Of a stretch of 64,000 bases of DNA, positions 53,723-62,383 are shown piece after piece. The DNA is from Desulfobacula sp964408295 (GTDB lineage: Bacteria > Desulfobacterota > Desulfobacteria > Desulfobacterales > Desulfobacteraceae): the NCBI GenBank assembly GCA_964408295.1, contig CAYOYY010000011.1, positions 9,405 through 73,404 on the forward strand, written 5' to 3'. How positions within the stretch are numbered: position 1 is the first letter of the stretch; every line of letters starts with the position of its first letter. The position numbers were made by a program, and so were the translations under genes. The notes beneath the pieces were generated by a model, which worked only from the letters and a program-made list of their open reading frames with translations, made no database searches and was not told where the DNA came from.

Positions 53723-55398
53723 TTTTCCGATATCTTCAAAGAATCAATCATATGCTCAGGCATCCATATTTCCATATTTTTTCCTGTTTTTTCACTGAAA
53801 TATGACGCAATCTTGCGCGTTTTATTTCTTATGGCAATTTTTTTTGTGGCTTTGTTGTCCTCACTTATAATGGAAAAAATTTTATGGGTGCCAGCCCGTG
53901 CAGTAAGCCCTTCAAGCAGTTTTGCACCAACTCCCATTGCCCTGTATTCAGGTCTTACAGAAGTATAACCCCTTTCAAGAAAACCTGTAAAATCAATACC
54001 AGACGTATGAACAAGCCTTTGTATGAATTCTTTTCTGGGGTGTTTCAGGCTTGAATTTCCCACAATAACTGCGTTTTCCATGGCATAGGCAATCAGATAA
54101 GCCCTCTGAAGATTATATTTTACATATTTTATGTCCACAGAACCTCCTGCCTCAACCATTTTACAGATCTCATCAAGAAAACCATCCGGAAGATCACAGG
54201 GCTTTTTAAAATAATAATCTATACTGGAACCAAGCTGTATCACAGATCGGCTTTCACGCTCACCCCTCATGGCAAAAAGAGTCTTCTGCCCGTATTTTTC
54301 TGCATACAGCATAATATATGCAGGATCATGCAGAATCTTCCAAAAAGGTTCTCCAGGCAGGGGACTTACATCTGAATACGGCAGAAACCTGTCATCAATA
54401 CGGTTTTTTTCACCAGGACAGGAATGGGTTTCAGAACCATTATCCTCAAAAGAATGGATTATATTTGGATTTGCACCTGCAAACTGAAGTACCTGTTCCC
54501 TGATTTCAGGGTCTGTATGTCTTAATATCCTGACATGATTCCAGATCTTTTTCTTTGATGTTTCCCACAATTTTGTGAAATCCAGCTTGTCTCCGTTTTC
54601 TGGCATATCCCAGCAGATCATGGAGCTGGTGCATATTTCTTCTAAATTTTTTTTGTCAGAATAGGCAATACAGGGCAGGCACACAGGTTCAGGGGCAAGA
54701 CATTCTTCAGCAGGATAATGCCTTAAACTGCCTGGCTGAAACCCGGTGTTTCCTGTGTATTCATCATCTGTTCTGATACTCACAGATTTTATGCCGGGAA
54801 ACCTGGATTCCATGAATTTTTTCATTGTTCTGTGTGCAAGTTCCTGGCTGGAATCAGTGACATGAAAAACAATCATGCCAGGATCAGATTCAGCAACTGC
54901 ATGGCCTGCCATATCCCGGCAGAACATGGCAAAAGGATTTGTTTCTGCATCATGGACTGAAATATCATCAGGTGCACTAAACCCGTCAAAATCAAGCCGG
55001 CAGGGGAAAAAAGCATAGGAAAACCACGACAGAAGATTATCAATATGAGCTTTAATTTTCATAAAAGTCTCAGGATGGTAGAACCCGCTTCTTCTCATGT
55101 CGCAGACAGAAACATGGCAGCCTGCAATATCTGAGGCAAGCTTTCTTATTTTTCCGGCATGGGATGAAGGAATAATTTTTTTTTCAAGTTTTTCTTCAAT
55201 CATACCATGGAAAAACTGAAAATATTTTTCTGAAAAAACATAATTCAAAAAAAAATCCAGGCTGGCATCATAAAGAACACATGACTGCCCTGCCCTGGAA
55301 AAGCGCCCGGCAGTAAGGGACGGCCCTGCCGCAGGCATTGCAGGACTTGTACATGGCAGATTGATCAATAATATATCAGTATTTTTATGCAATTTCAT
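53719..55398 (-). CDS. GNAT acetyltransferase with B12-binding-like N-terminal region
   Basis: A 559-residue protein. The first ~60 residues (ILLINLPCTSPAMPAAGPS, then AGRFSRAGQSCVLYDASLDFF) closely follow the start of cobalamin-binding domains of B12-radical SAM enzymes. No CX3CX2C cluster motif follows. The C-terminal ~190 residues have a GNAT fold with the acetyl-CoA motif VRPEYRAMGVGAKLLEGL. The middle is unrecognised. It is the first gene of the four-gene operon ending in a cyclase. It may be a tailoring acetyltransferase whose N-terminus derives from a radical SAM fusion; the substrate is unknown. Confidence 0.75.
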   Translation of the reverse strand: MKLHKNTDILLINLPCTSPAMPAAGPSLTAGRFSRAGQSCVLYDASLDFFLNYVFSEKYFQFFHGMIEEKLEKKIIPSSHAGKIRKLASDIAGCHVSVCDMRRSGFYHPETFMKIKAHIDNLLSWFSYAFFPCRLDFDGFSAPDDISVHDAETNPFAMFCRDMAGHAVAESDPGMIVFHVTDSSQELAHRTMKKFMESRFPGIKSVSIRTDDEYTGNTGFQPGSLRHYPAEECLAPEPVCLPCIAYSDKKNLEEICTSSMICWDMPENGDKLDFTKLWETSKKKIWNHVRILRHTDPEIREQVLQFAGANPNIIHSFEDNGSETHSCPGEKNRIDDRFLPYSDVSPLPGEPFWKILHDPAYIMLYAEKYGQKTLFAMRGERESRSVIQLGSSIDYYFKKPCDLPDGFLDEICKMVEAGGSVDIKYVKYNLQRAYLIAYAMENAVIVGNSSLKHPRKEFIQRLVHTSGIDFTGFLERGYTSVRPEYRAMGVGAKLLEGLTARAGTHKIFSIISEDNKATKKIAIRNKTRKIASYFSEKTGKNMEIWMPEHMIDSLKISEK

Positions 55399-55457
55399 AT
55401 CCTGTTAAATTTGAAATTATACCAGCAAAGCTTTTGAATATCCATCTAAATTAAGTA

Positions 55458-55486
55458 TTGACCTGTTTTTGACAAGATGATATAAA
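55458..55486 (+). promoter_or_regulatory. Sigma70-type promoter for the tRNA-Ser pair
   Basis: TTGACC (55458-55463) and TATAAA (55481-55486) are 17 bases apart, with the tRNA starting 16 bases after the -10. A second TTGACA lies inside the spacer. The spacing fits a short tRNA leader. Confidence 0.65.
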
Positions 55487-55501
55487 TTTCGGGTCAATTT
55501 C

Positions 55502-55589
55502 GGAGGAGTGGCCGAGCGGCTGAAGGCGGCGGTCTTGAAAACCGTTAAGTGTCAAAGCTTCGTGGGTTCGAATCCTACCTCCTCCGCCA
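55502..55589 (+). tRNA. tRNA-Ser (anticodon TGA)
   Basis: An 88-base cloverleaf with acceptor GGAGGAG/CTCCTCC, discriminator G and encoded CCA. The anticodon loop CTTGAAA gives TGA. A long variable arm (GTTAAGTGTCAAAGCTTC region) is typical of class II tRNA-Ser, and the T-loop reads TTCGAAT. Confidence 0.97.
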
Positions 55590-55605
55590 TCATAGCATGA
55601 CAAAC

Positions 55606-55697
55606 GGAGAAATGGCCGAGTGGCTGAAGGCGCTCGCCTGCTAAGCGAGTATGGGGGGAAACTTCCATCGAGAGTTCGAATCTCTCTTTCTCCGCCA
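55606..55697 (+). tRNA. tRNA-Ser (anticodon GCT)
   Basis: A 92-base class II tRNA with acceptor GGAGAAA/TTTCTCC, discriminator G and encoded CCA. The anticodon loop CTGCTAA gives GCT. The long variable arm contains ATGGGGGGAAACTTCCAT. It lies 16 bases after the first tRNA-Ser and is probably co-transcribed with it. Confidence 0.97.
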
Positions 55698-55781
55698 ACT
55701 TTTCTTTATTTTTCCCATTACCTATTTACCGTCAACACAAATCGGCGCTTCTGTATTCTGATTTTTCAAAAAGGTATCAAC

Positions 55782-55835
55782 AAATAACAAACCCAGCCAT
55801 TGGCATTACTGCTGCAATGGCTGGGTTTGTTATTT
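55782..55835. terminator. Bidirectional terminator between tRNA-Ser pair and PagL-like gene
   Basis: A perfect 21-base-pair stem (55782-55802 with 55815-55835) with a 12-base loop. The outer part is AT-rich, with A- and T-rich ends on both strands, so it can stop the rightward tRNA transcript and the leftward PagL-like gene. Nothing else is seen between 55698 and 55781. Confidence 0.8.
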
Positions 55836-55871
55836 CAGGGCTTATGGAAAAAAGCAGTTCCAGATTACAAA

Positions 55872-56405
55872 TCAGAACTGAACTGCTGTTGTAAAAATAA
55901 GAATATCAATACCATGATTGGGTTCTTTGATTGAAGCATTGGAATAATGCATATAGCTGAAATTAAGATCAACGAATCCGATTTTAACTCCTGCACCTAT
56001 CCTGTCCTCAAACTGAAAATTTGTGGACAGGTTACGGTCTGCAATATGATATTCATCAATACAGGTAACGCCTATACCCCCTTCGATATAGGGCCTGACA
56101 AAATCTGATCTGTCGCCAAAATACCAGGCAAACACAGGGGAAAAAGCTATACCGTTAATATCCTTGGTTTTATGTTCCCAATGATTAAAGGACAATTCAT
56201 AAAAACCTGAAAAATATCCAAGATTATTTTTCAGCCATTGAGTTCCGAAATCCTTTTTCAGCCCCAGGCGGTATATATCTATATCAGGGTCTGCCTGGCC
56301 ATAACCAAAGGAAATGCCATATCCTGAGGGTTCTTCTGCCATTGCATTATTATGAAATATTCCGCAGGTCAACAGGATAGCCAGCAATACAACAATTTTT
56401 TTCAT
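55872..56405 (-). CDS. PagL-type lipid A 3-O-deacylase (acyloxyacyl hydrolase family)
   Basis: A 177-residue outer-membrane protein. It has a signal peptide (MKKIVVLLAILLTCGIFHNNAMA), a small beta-barrel pattern and the motif MHYSNASIKEPNHGID near the C-terminus. In PagL the His and Ser of HxSN form the catalytic dyad. The third catalytic acid (Glu in studied PagLs) is less clear here, with Asp in GID. The C-terminus is VQF. It would trim the 3-O-linked acyl chain from lipid A at the cell surface. Confidence 0.8.
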   Translation of the reverse strand: MKKIVVLLAILLTCGIFHNNAMAEEPSGYGISFGYGQADPDIDIYRLGLKKDFGTQWLKNNLGYFSGFYELSFNHWEHKTKDINGIAFSPVFAWYFGDRSDFVRPYIEGGIGVTCIDEYHIADRNLSTNFQFEDRIGAGVKIGFVDLNFSYMHYSNASIKEPNHGIDILIFTTAVQF

Positions 56406-56569
56406 GAGAGTCCTTTTTGCATATTTTTGTCTGTAAGTTCAAATAACATCAGCGCAGGCACTGAATATTTTTTCCATTACTTAAAGCAAACCTGCAATTT
56501 GTTCAACAAAAAAGATTAATATATGTTCAGTTCATGCACTGCCACACAAAGCCTTTGCCTGATTAATCC

Positions 56570-56598
56570 TTGACATAAAATTGAAGGAAGTTTATATC
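56570..56598 (+). promoter_or_regulatory. Sigma70-type promoter for the RsbRD-dsrMKJOP operon
   Basis: A perfect TTGACA (56570-56575) and TATATC (56593-56598) are 17 bases apart, 58 bases before the RsbRD gene. No other good promoter was seen before dsrM. The preceding 56406-56569 stretch holds no gene. Confidence 0.55.
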
Positions 56599-56656
56599 CT
56601 CTATCGATTACAAAAAGGGAGTATTGGTGTTTTCTTTAAATGGAATTTAAATAAAT

Positions 56657-57172
56657 ATGCAGTTAAAACAGGTAGTTAAACAAAATAGAACTCAATTTGC
56701 CAAACAATGGTTTCAGGCAACAATAAATACTTACCCGCCACAGTCAGCAAAAATTCTCGGAAAAGACGTAGACAGGTTTGACAATCCCGTGGGAGCGGTT
56801 ACCCGTGAAACAATCGAGGATGTCATCAACCTGATTATTGAGGATTTTGACCAGGACACTCTTGAAACAACTCTTGATCCGGTTATCAGGATAAGAGCTG
56901 TGCAGGCTTTTTCTCCGGCAGAAGCTGTCAGCTTTGTTTTTGCCCTGAAAAAAATAGGCGAAGATATTATTGATGACAGTCTTATGCATGAATTTGACAT
57001 GCTTGTTGACAAGATAGCGCTGGCTGCGTTCAACAGATTTATGAAATGTAAGGAAGAAATATTCCTTTTAAAGGCCACTGAGAGCAAAAGGCGTATACAC
57101 AGGGCTTTTGAAAGGGCAGGTTTAGTAGCTGAGCTGACAGAGGAAGAACTTGTCGGCTCTGTAAAATCTTAA
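56657..57172 (+). CDS. RsbRD N-terminal-domain protein upstream of dsrM
   Basis: A 171-residue all-helical protein with the RsbRD/RsbR N-terminal globin-like pattern (QFAKQWFQATINTYP, FDNPVGAVTRETIEDVINLII, RIRAVQAFSPAEAVSFVFALK). In RsbR-type proteins this domain is a sensory module attached to a STAS domain; here it stands alone. Its placement directly before dsrM is known from other sulfate reducers. A role in sensing or regulating the Dsr complex is plausible but unproven. Confidence 0.85.
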   Translation: MQLKQVVKQNRTQFAKQWFQATINTYPPQSAKILGKDVDRFDNPVGAVTRETIEDVINLIIEDFDQDTLETTLDPVIRIRAVQAFSPAEAVSFVFALKKIGEDIIDDSLMHEFDMLVDKIALAAFNRFMKCKEEIFLLKATESKRRIHRAFERAGLVAELTEEELVGSVKS

Positions 57173-57173
57173 C

Positions 57174-57205
57174 ATGGGCAACAGGATAGAAGGCCTGTTG
57201 CCCAT
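57174..57205 (+). other. Intercistronic hairpin between the RsbRD gene and dsrM
   Basis: A perfect 12-base-pair stem (ATGGGCAACAGG with CCTGTTGCCCAT) encloses an eight-base loop and starts one base after the RsbRD stop. No T-run follows; the dsrM ribosome site GAGGTGG lies just downstream. It could protect the 5' end of a processed dsr mRNA or attenuate read-through. Confidence 0.6.
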
Positions 57206-57227
57206 CAAACAATGAGGTGGTTATAAT

Positions 57228-58235
57228 ATGAATCAAAAGTACTTGATCCCCCTGGCAACTGTTTTCCTGCTTTTTCTAGTGGCATACACAGGGGTTGAGG
57301 GAGCAGGGCTTCAATGGTTCTTCGGAATTGTTTTCCCCTATGTCGCGGTTATTGCCTTCCTGGCCGGTTTTGCATACAAGGTCATGGGATGGGCATCTTC
57401 TGCTGTTCCGTTCCGGATTCCGACAACCTGCGGACAGCAGAAATCTCTGCCATGGATAAAACAGAACACCATTGACAACCCTGATACTTCAGCCGGTGTG
57501 TTCATGCGTATGATTCTTGAAATTTTTCTTTTCAGGTCTCTGTTCAGAAACACAAAAGCAGCATTTCACAGGAATGCTTCCAACAAGCTTTCCTATTCAT
57601 GGGAAATTTTTCTGTGGGTCGGAGCCCTTGCCTTCCATTATGCTTTTCTGGTGGTGGTGCTCAGACATTTCAGATTTTTTTCCTCTCCTGTGCCGTCATG
57701 CCTGAAATTTCTGGAATCCATTGACGGAATCGTGCAGCTGGGACTGCCCGGAATCATGCTTTCCGGCATTGTATTGCTGCTTGCAGCCCTGTTCCTGCTT
57801 GCAAGGAGAATTTTTGACAGAAAAGTTGTATACATTTCCCAGGCAGCAGATTATTTTCCATTGTTTCTGATCATCGCCATTGCCTCAACAGGTATTTCCA
57901 TGAGGTATTTCACCAAAGTCGATATCATCGGAGTCAAGACTCTGACCATGGGCCTTGTCACATTTCACCCCACAATTCCGGAAGGAGTTGGCGGACTTTT
58001 TTATGCCCATGTTTTTCTTGTAAGCATACTTTTTGCTTATTTCCCCTTGAGCAAACTCATGCACATGGGCGGAATCTTCTTAAGCCCCACAAGAAACATG
58101 GCAAACAATACCCGTGCTAAAAGACATGTGAACCCCTGGAATTATGATGTGAAAACCCATACATATGAAGAGTATGAGGATGATTTCAGAGACAAAATGA
58201 TTGAAGCTGGATTGCCAGTGGACAAGAAGGAGTAA
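57228..58235 (+). CDS. dsrM: DsrM, membrane cytochrome b subunit of the Dsr complex
   Basis: A 335-residue integral membrane protein of the NarI-like cytochrome b family. About six helices are visible, with histidines in helices (ALAFHYAFLVVVLRHF, YAHVFLV, LMHMGG) suited to bind two haems b. DsrM and DsrK form the menaquinol-oxidising module that passes electrons to DsrC trisulfide in the cytoplasm. GAGGTGG precedes the ATG. dsrK starts three bases after its stop. Confidence 0.97.
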   Translation: MNQKYLIPLATVFLLFLVAYTGVEGAGLQWFFGIVFPYVAVIAFLAGFAYKVMGWASSAVPFRIPTTCGQQKSLPWIKQNTIDNPDTSAGVFMRMILEIFLFRSLFRNTKAAFHRNASNKLSYSWEIFLWVGALAFHYAFLVVVLRHFRFFSSPVPSCLKFLESIDGIVQLGLPGIMLSGIVLLLAALFLLARRIFDRKVVYISQAADYFPLFLIIAIASTGISMRYFTKVDIIGVKTLTMGLVTFHPTIPEGVGGLFYAHVFLVSILFAYFPLSKLMHMGGIFLSPTRNMANNTRAKRHVNPWNYDVKTHTYEEYEDDFRDKMIEAGLPVDKKE

Positions 58236-58238
58236 TAG

Positions 58239-59906
58239 ATGTCTGACGAATTAAAACCCGATGAATTACTGGATAAAATAGACCATCGTCCAAGGTCAGG
58301 CTCGGAGCCTGCCGACTGGATGGATACAACGGCTTCAGTACAGATCAGGCCGGGTATGTATTGTTATGCGGCAAAACCTGAAAGCCTTGAAACTCTTGAC
58401 ATGCCCAATGTGCGCGCATGGAACCCTCTTGATGAAGACTGGAAACTGCCGGACAACTGGCAGGAGATCATTCACCAGGGAATCAAGGACCGTCTGGAAA
58501 AATTCCGTACCTTCAAGGTATTCATGGATATCTGCGTAAGATGCGGAGCATGTGCTGACAAATGCCATTTCTTCCTTGGTACAGGTGATCCCAAGAACAT
58601 GCCTGTTCTGAGGGCTGAGCTGTTAAGGTCTGTATACAGAAACGATTTTACCACAGCCGGAAAAATACTGAAAAAAATTCCCGGAGGTGCAAAGCTTAAC
58701 GGATCAAGGCCATTGACCCTGGCTGTTCTCAAGGAATGGTGGTATTATTTCTTTCAGTGCACTGAATGCAGAAGATGTTCTGTGTTCTGCCCCTATGGAA
58801 TTGATACTGCTGAAATCACCATCATGGGCAGGGAGCTTTTGAACCTTTTAGGGCTTAATATAGACTGGATTGCGACCCCTGTTTCCAATTGTTTCAGAAC
58901 AGGTAACCACCTTGGTATACAGCCCCATGCCTTCAAAGACATGCTGGATTTCTTTGTGGAGGATATCGAGGATGTAACAGGCGTGAACTGTGCACCCCAG
59001 TTCCAGAAAAAGGGAGCTGATATCCTGTTCATAACCCCTTCCGGTGATGTCTTTGCCGATCCCGGCACATATACCTGCCAGGGATATCTCATCCTTTTCC
59101 AGTACCTCAAGGAAAAATACGGGCTTGACGTTACCTGGAGCACATATGCATCTGAAGGCGGAAACTTCGGTTTCTTCACCTCCCATGAAACCATGAAACG
59201 GCTCAACGCAAAAATGTATGCAGAGGCAAAACGCCTTGGCGTCAAATGGATTCTGGGTGGAGAATGCGGCCATATGTGGCGTGTAATTCACCAGTATATG
59301 GATACAATGAACGGGCCTGCCGATTTTCTTGAAGAACCTGTGAACCCCATCACAGGAACAAAATTTGAAAATGCAAAATCAACCAAGATGGTTCATATAA
59401 TCGAATTTACGGCTGACCTTATCAAGCACGGCAAGCTTGAGCTTGACAAGAGCCGTAATGCAAACAGAATCATGACCTTCCATGATTCATGCAACCCTGC
59501 AAGAGGTATGGGCCTTCTGGATGAGCCCCGTTATGTTATCCAGAATGTATGTGACAATTTCTATGAAATGCCGCCCAACACCATCAGGGAACAGACCTTC
59601 TGCTGCGGTTCCGGAGCCGGGCTGAATGCAGGCGAGAACATGGAACTGAGAATGGCAGGAGCCCTGCCAAGGGCCAATGCCCTTAAATATGTCCATGAAA
59701 AATTCGGCGTCAATACACTTGGAACCATATGCGCCATTGACAGGGCTGCACTTTCAACCCTGTGCGAATACTGGGTTCCTGATGTTGAGGTTGCCGGTAT
59801 TCATGAGCTGGTCGGGAACGCTCTGATCCTGCCCGGTGAAAAGAAAAGGACAGAAGACTTGAGGTTTGAACCCCTACCCGGCGCAGAGGAGGAAGAAGAT
59901 GAATAA
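58239..59906 (+). CDS. dsrK: DsrK, HdrD-like iron-sulfur subunit of the Dsr complex
   Basis: A 555-residue cytoplasmic subunit. Two ferredoxin-type 4Fe-4S motifs are seen at C99/C102/C105/C109 and C174/C177/C180/C184. The CCG-type region includes DSCNPARGMG and FCCGSGAGL, the site of the noncubane-type cluster used for disulfide chemistry in HdrD homologues. It is expected to reduce the DsrC trisulfide. The acidic C-terminus overlaps the start of dsrJ by eight bases. Confidence 0.98.
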   Translation: MSDELKPDELLDKIDHRPRSGSEPADWMDTTASVQIRPGMYCYAAKPESLETLDMPNVRAWNPLDEDWKLPDNWQEIIHQGIKDRLEKFRTFKVFMDICVRCGACADKCHFFLGTGDPKNMPVLRAELLRSVYRNDFTTAGKILKKIPGGAKLNGSRPLTLAVLKEWWYYFFQCTECRRCSVFCPYGIDTAEITIMGRELLNLLGLNIDWIATPVSNCFRTGNHLGIQPHAFKDMLDFFVEDIEDVTGVNCAPQFQKKGADILFITPSGDVFADPGTYTCQGYLILFQYLKEKYGLDVTWSTYASEGGNFGFFTSHETMKRLNAKMYAEAKRLGVKWILGGECGHMWRVIHQYMDTMNGPADFLEEPVNPITGTKFENAKSTKMVHIIEFTADLIKHGKLELDKSRNANRIMTFHDSCNPARGMGLLDEPRYVIQNVCDNFYEMPPNTIREQTFCCGSGAGLNAGENMELRMAGALPRANALKYVHEKFGVNTLGTICAIDRAALSTLCEYWVPDVEVAGIHELVGNALILPGEKKRTEDLRFEPLPGAEEEEDE

Positions 59907-60294
59907 AAACATGATCATCACAGGGCTTGTAATTTTTGTCCTGGCTGTGCTCTCACCATTCTGGTTCAATATGATCACAACAACACAGGCCGCTCCTGAA
60001 CCGGAACTTCTGGGTCAGGCAAAAACAGCAAAAAAATGTGTGCTGGACAAATATGAGATGCGGGCCAACCACATGGAACTTCTGGATGAATGGAGAGATT
60101 CCGTTGTCAGAAAGTCAGACCGCAAATATACTGCTGTAAACGGCCATACATTCGGCATGAGCCTTTCCACCGGAAAAAATTCCTGCCTTGGCTGCCATGA
60201 AGACAAGACAAAATTCTGTGACAAGTGCCATGACTATGCTTCGGTTAGACCCTATTGCTGGGATTGTCACACAGACCCCAAGGAGATTAAATGA
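59899..60294 (+). CDS. dsrJ: DsrJ, periplasmic triheme cytochrome c
   Basis: A ~131-residue protein anchored by one N-terminal helix (about 3-24). Three CxxCH haem sites lie at C96-H100, C107-H111 and C120-H124. DsrJ is known for one haem with unusual His/Cys ligation. The ATG at 59899 is chosen because AGAGGAGG lies upstream within the dsrK tail. Its stop overlaps dsrO by four bases. Confidence 0.96.
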   Translation: MNKNMIITGLVIFVLAVLSPFWFNMITTTQAAPEPELLGQAKTAKKCVLDKYEMRANHMELLDEWRDSVVRKSDRKYTAVNGHTFGMSLSTGKNSCLGCHEDKTKFCDKCHDYASVRPYCWDCHTDPKEIK

Positions 60295-61115
60295 TGGAAA
60301 AAAGCAGAAGACGCTTTCTTAAAGTAGCGGGCATTGCCGCCGTTGGCCTGGGGACTCTTCCGGCAATTAACTTTGCTTCATCTGAGTCTCATGGCAAGGC
60401 CCATGCAGTGAAAAGCAAAAATAAAGAGGCCCTCCATGCCGGGCGCTGGGGCATGGTTATAGACACACGCAAACTGACGGACGAGATCGCAAGAAAAGTT
60501 ATAAAAGCCTGTCATTATGCACATAATGTCCCTGACTTCAATATTGAAGTGGATGAAAAAAAATATCCCGGGACAAGACCTGTCAATCATAAACAGGAAA
60601 TCAAATGGATATGGGAAGAGCATTTTCACAATGCCTTTCCTGACAAGGAAGATGAATTCCTTGCAGAAAAATTCCATAACCTGCCGTTCCTTGTGACATG
60701 CAACCACTGCAAAAATGCACCCTGTGTCCAGGCATGCCCCACTCAGGCAACATTTAAGAGGGAAGACGGAATAGTCATGATGGACTTCCACCGCTGCATC
60801 GGGTGCAGGTTCTGCATGGCTGCCTGTCCCTTTGGATCAAGGAGTTTCAATTTCAGGGATCCAAGACCGTTCATAAAAGAAGTGTGTCCTGACTATCCCA
60901 CCCGCACCAAAGGTGTGGTTGAAAAATGCGATTTCTGCGCAGAACGTCTTGCAAAGGGCGAACAGCCCCATTGCGTGGAAGTTTCTGAAGGCGCAATAGT
61001 TGTCGGAGACCTTGAAAATCCTGAATCTGAAATCCGGGCTCTGTTAAATGAAAACTATACAATCAGACGTAAACAGTCTCTGGGCACAGAGCCTTCTGTT
61101 TACTATATCATGTAA
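60291..61115 (+). CDS. dsrO: DsrO, periplasmic ferredoxin-like subunit
   Basis: A 274-residue protein with a Tat signal (SRRRFLKVAGIAAVGLG), so it is exported folded. Several 4Fe-4S motifs are present (CNHCKNAPCVQACPT, CIGCRFCMAACPFG, CDFCAERL with CVEV). It belongs to the NrfC/HybA-type electron transfer group and pairs with DsrP and DsrJ on the periplasmic side. Two adjacent ATGs share the AGGAG at 60281-60285. Confidence 0.97.
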   Translation: MMEKSRRRFLKVAGIAAVGLGTLPAINFASSESHGKAHAVKSKNKEALHAGRWGMVIDTRKLTDEIARKVIKACHYAHNVPDFNIEVDEKKYPGTRPVNHKQEIKWIWEEHFHNAFPDKEDEFLAEKFHNLPFLVTCNHCKNAPCVQACPTQATFKREDGIVMMDFHRCIGCRFCMAACPFGSRSFNFRDPRPFIKEVCPDYPTRTKGVVEKCDFCAERLAKGEQPHCVEVSEGAIVVGDLENPESEIRALLNENYTIRRKQSLGTEPSVYYIM

Positions 61116-61126
61116 AAGGAGCGGAT

Positions 61127-62284
61127 ATGCTTGAAATAGCTATTAAAGGAAGTAAAAGATATTGGTTATGGATAGTCTTTCTGCTCGCTGTTATGGGAGC
61201 AGGACTAGTTTTTTACATCGATCAGTTCATGAACGGTCTGATGATAACCGGAATGAGCCGTGATGTATCCTGGGGTTTTTACATTGCCAACTTCACGTTT
61301 CTTGTTGGTGTTGCCGCAGGTGGTGTCATGGTTGTTATCCCGTATTACCTGCACAATTATGAAAGATTTCACAGAATCACAATTCTGGGTGAATTTCTGG
61401 CAGTTGCCTGCCTGATCATGTGCCTTCTTTTCATTATAGTGGACTTAGGCCAGCCCATCAGGATGCTGAATGTGCTTTTATACCCCACACCCCACTCAAT
61501 GCTGTTTTATGACATGATCGTTCTGAACGGCTACCTTTTTCTGAACATAGTGATTGGATGGAAGGTACTTGAAGCTGAAAGAAATCAGGTTGAACCTCCT
61601 TTCTGGACAAAGCCCCTGATTTATCTTTCCATTCCATTTGCAATCGGAATCCATACAGTAACCGCATATCTTTACTGCGGACTTCCGGGGCGCGGATTCT
61701 GGCTTACAGCGATTCTTGCACCAAGGTTCCTGGCATCTGCATTTGCTGCAGGCCCTGCATTTCTTATCATTCTGTGCTACCTGATCAGAAAATTCACAAA
61801 ATTTGATCCAGGCTGGGAAGCAATGCAGACACTTTCCAAAATTGTATGCTATGCAATCATTGCCAACCTGTTTTTCTTCCTGTGTGAGGTATTTGTGTCA
61901 TACTATTCCAATATTCCGGCACACAAGGCCCATATCCAGTACCTGCTGTTCGGATATCACGGATATACCGCACTTGTTCCCTGGATGTGGACAAGTCTGA
62001 TTCTCATGACACTGGGAGCTGTTTTTCTGCTGATCCCCAAATTGAGAAGCAATCCGACCCTCTTGCCTGTTTCATGCGCAATGATCTTTTTCGGCGCCTG
62101 GATCGACAAGGGACTTGGAATGATTTCAGGCGGGTTTGTTCCGTCTCCGCTTCACCACGTGACTGAATATTCACCCACAGGCCCTGAAATGATGATTGCA
62201 TTTGGAGTTTATGCCACAGGTTTCTTCATCCTGACAATCCTTTACAAGATTGCAACCCAGGTTAAAGAAGAAGTAAGAGGCTGA
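61127..62284 (+). CDS. dsrP: DsrP, NrfD-like membrane subunit
   Basis: A 385-residue integral membrane protein with about ten helices of the NrfD/PsrC family (SWGFYIANFTFLVGVAAGGVMVVIPYYLHNYERFHR; GFYATGFFILTILYK near the end). It is expected to exchange electrons with the quinone pool and hand them to DsrO/DsrJ. It is the last gene of the operon, with a strong terminator 30 bases after its stop. Confidence 0.97.
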   Translation: MLEIAIKGSKRYWLWIVFLLAVMGAGLVFYIDQFMNGLMITGMSRDVSWGFYIANFTFLVGVAAGGVMVVIPYYLHNYERFHRITILGEFLAVACLIMCLLFIIVDLGQPIRMLNVLLYPTPHSMLFYDMIVLNGYLFLNIVIGWKVLEAERNQVEPPFWTKPLIYLSIPFAIGIHTVTAYLYCGLPGRGFWLTAILAPRFLASAFAAGPAFLIILCYLIRKFTKFDPGWEAMQTLSKIVCYAIIANLFFFLCEVFVSYYSNIPAHKAHIQYLLFGYHGYTALVPWMWTSLILMTLGAVFLLIPKLRSNPTLLPVSCAMIFFGAWIDKGLGMISGGFVPSPLHHVTEYSPTGPEMMIAFGVYATGFFILTILYKIATQVKEEVRG

Positions 62285-62314
62285 TCTGTATATACTGCAA
62301 TCTTTAAAATAATT

Positions 62315-62371
62315 CAGCAGGGGGGATTTCTTTTTGTATGGGAGAAATCCCCCTTGCTGGTTACAGGTTTT
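62315..62371 (+). terminator. Rho-independent terminator of the dsr operon
   Basis: A 17-base-pair stem (CAGCAGGGGGGATTTCT with AGAAATCCCCCTTGCTG, one G-T wobble) at 62315-62331 and 62343-62359. A T-rich stretch follows (GGTTTTTTCT). Confidence 0.85.
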
Positions 62372-62383
62372 TTCTTAAAATCA

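Noticed and set aside
55502..55697. Integration site of a mobile element at the tRNA-Ser genes
   Set aside because: No integrase gene and no repeat of a tRNA 3' end was found in the window.
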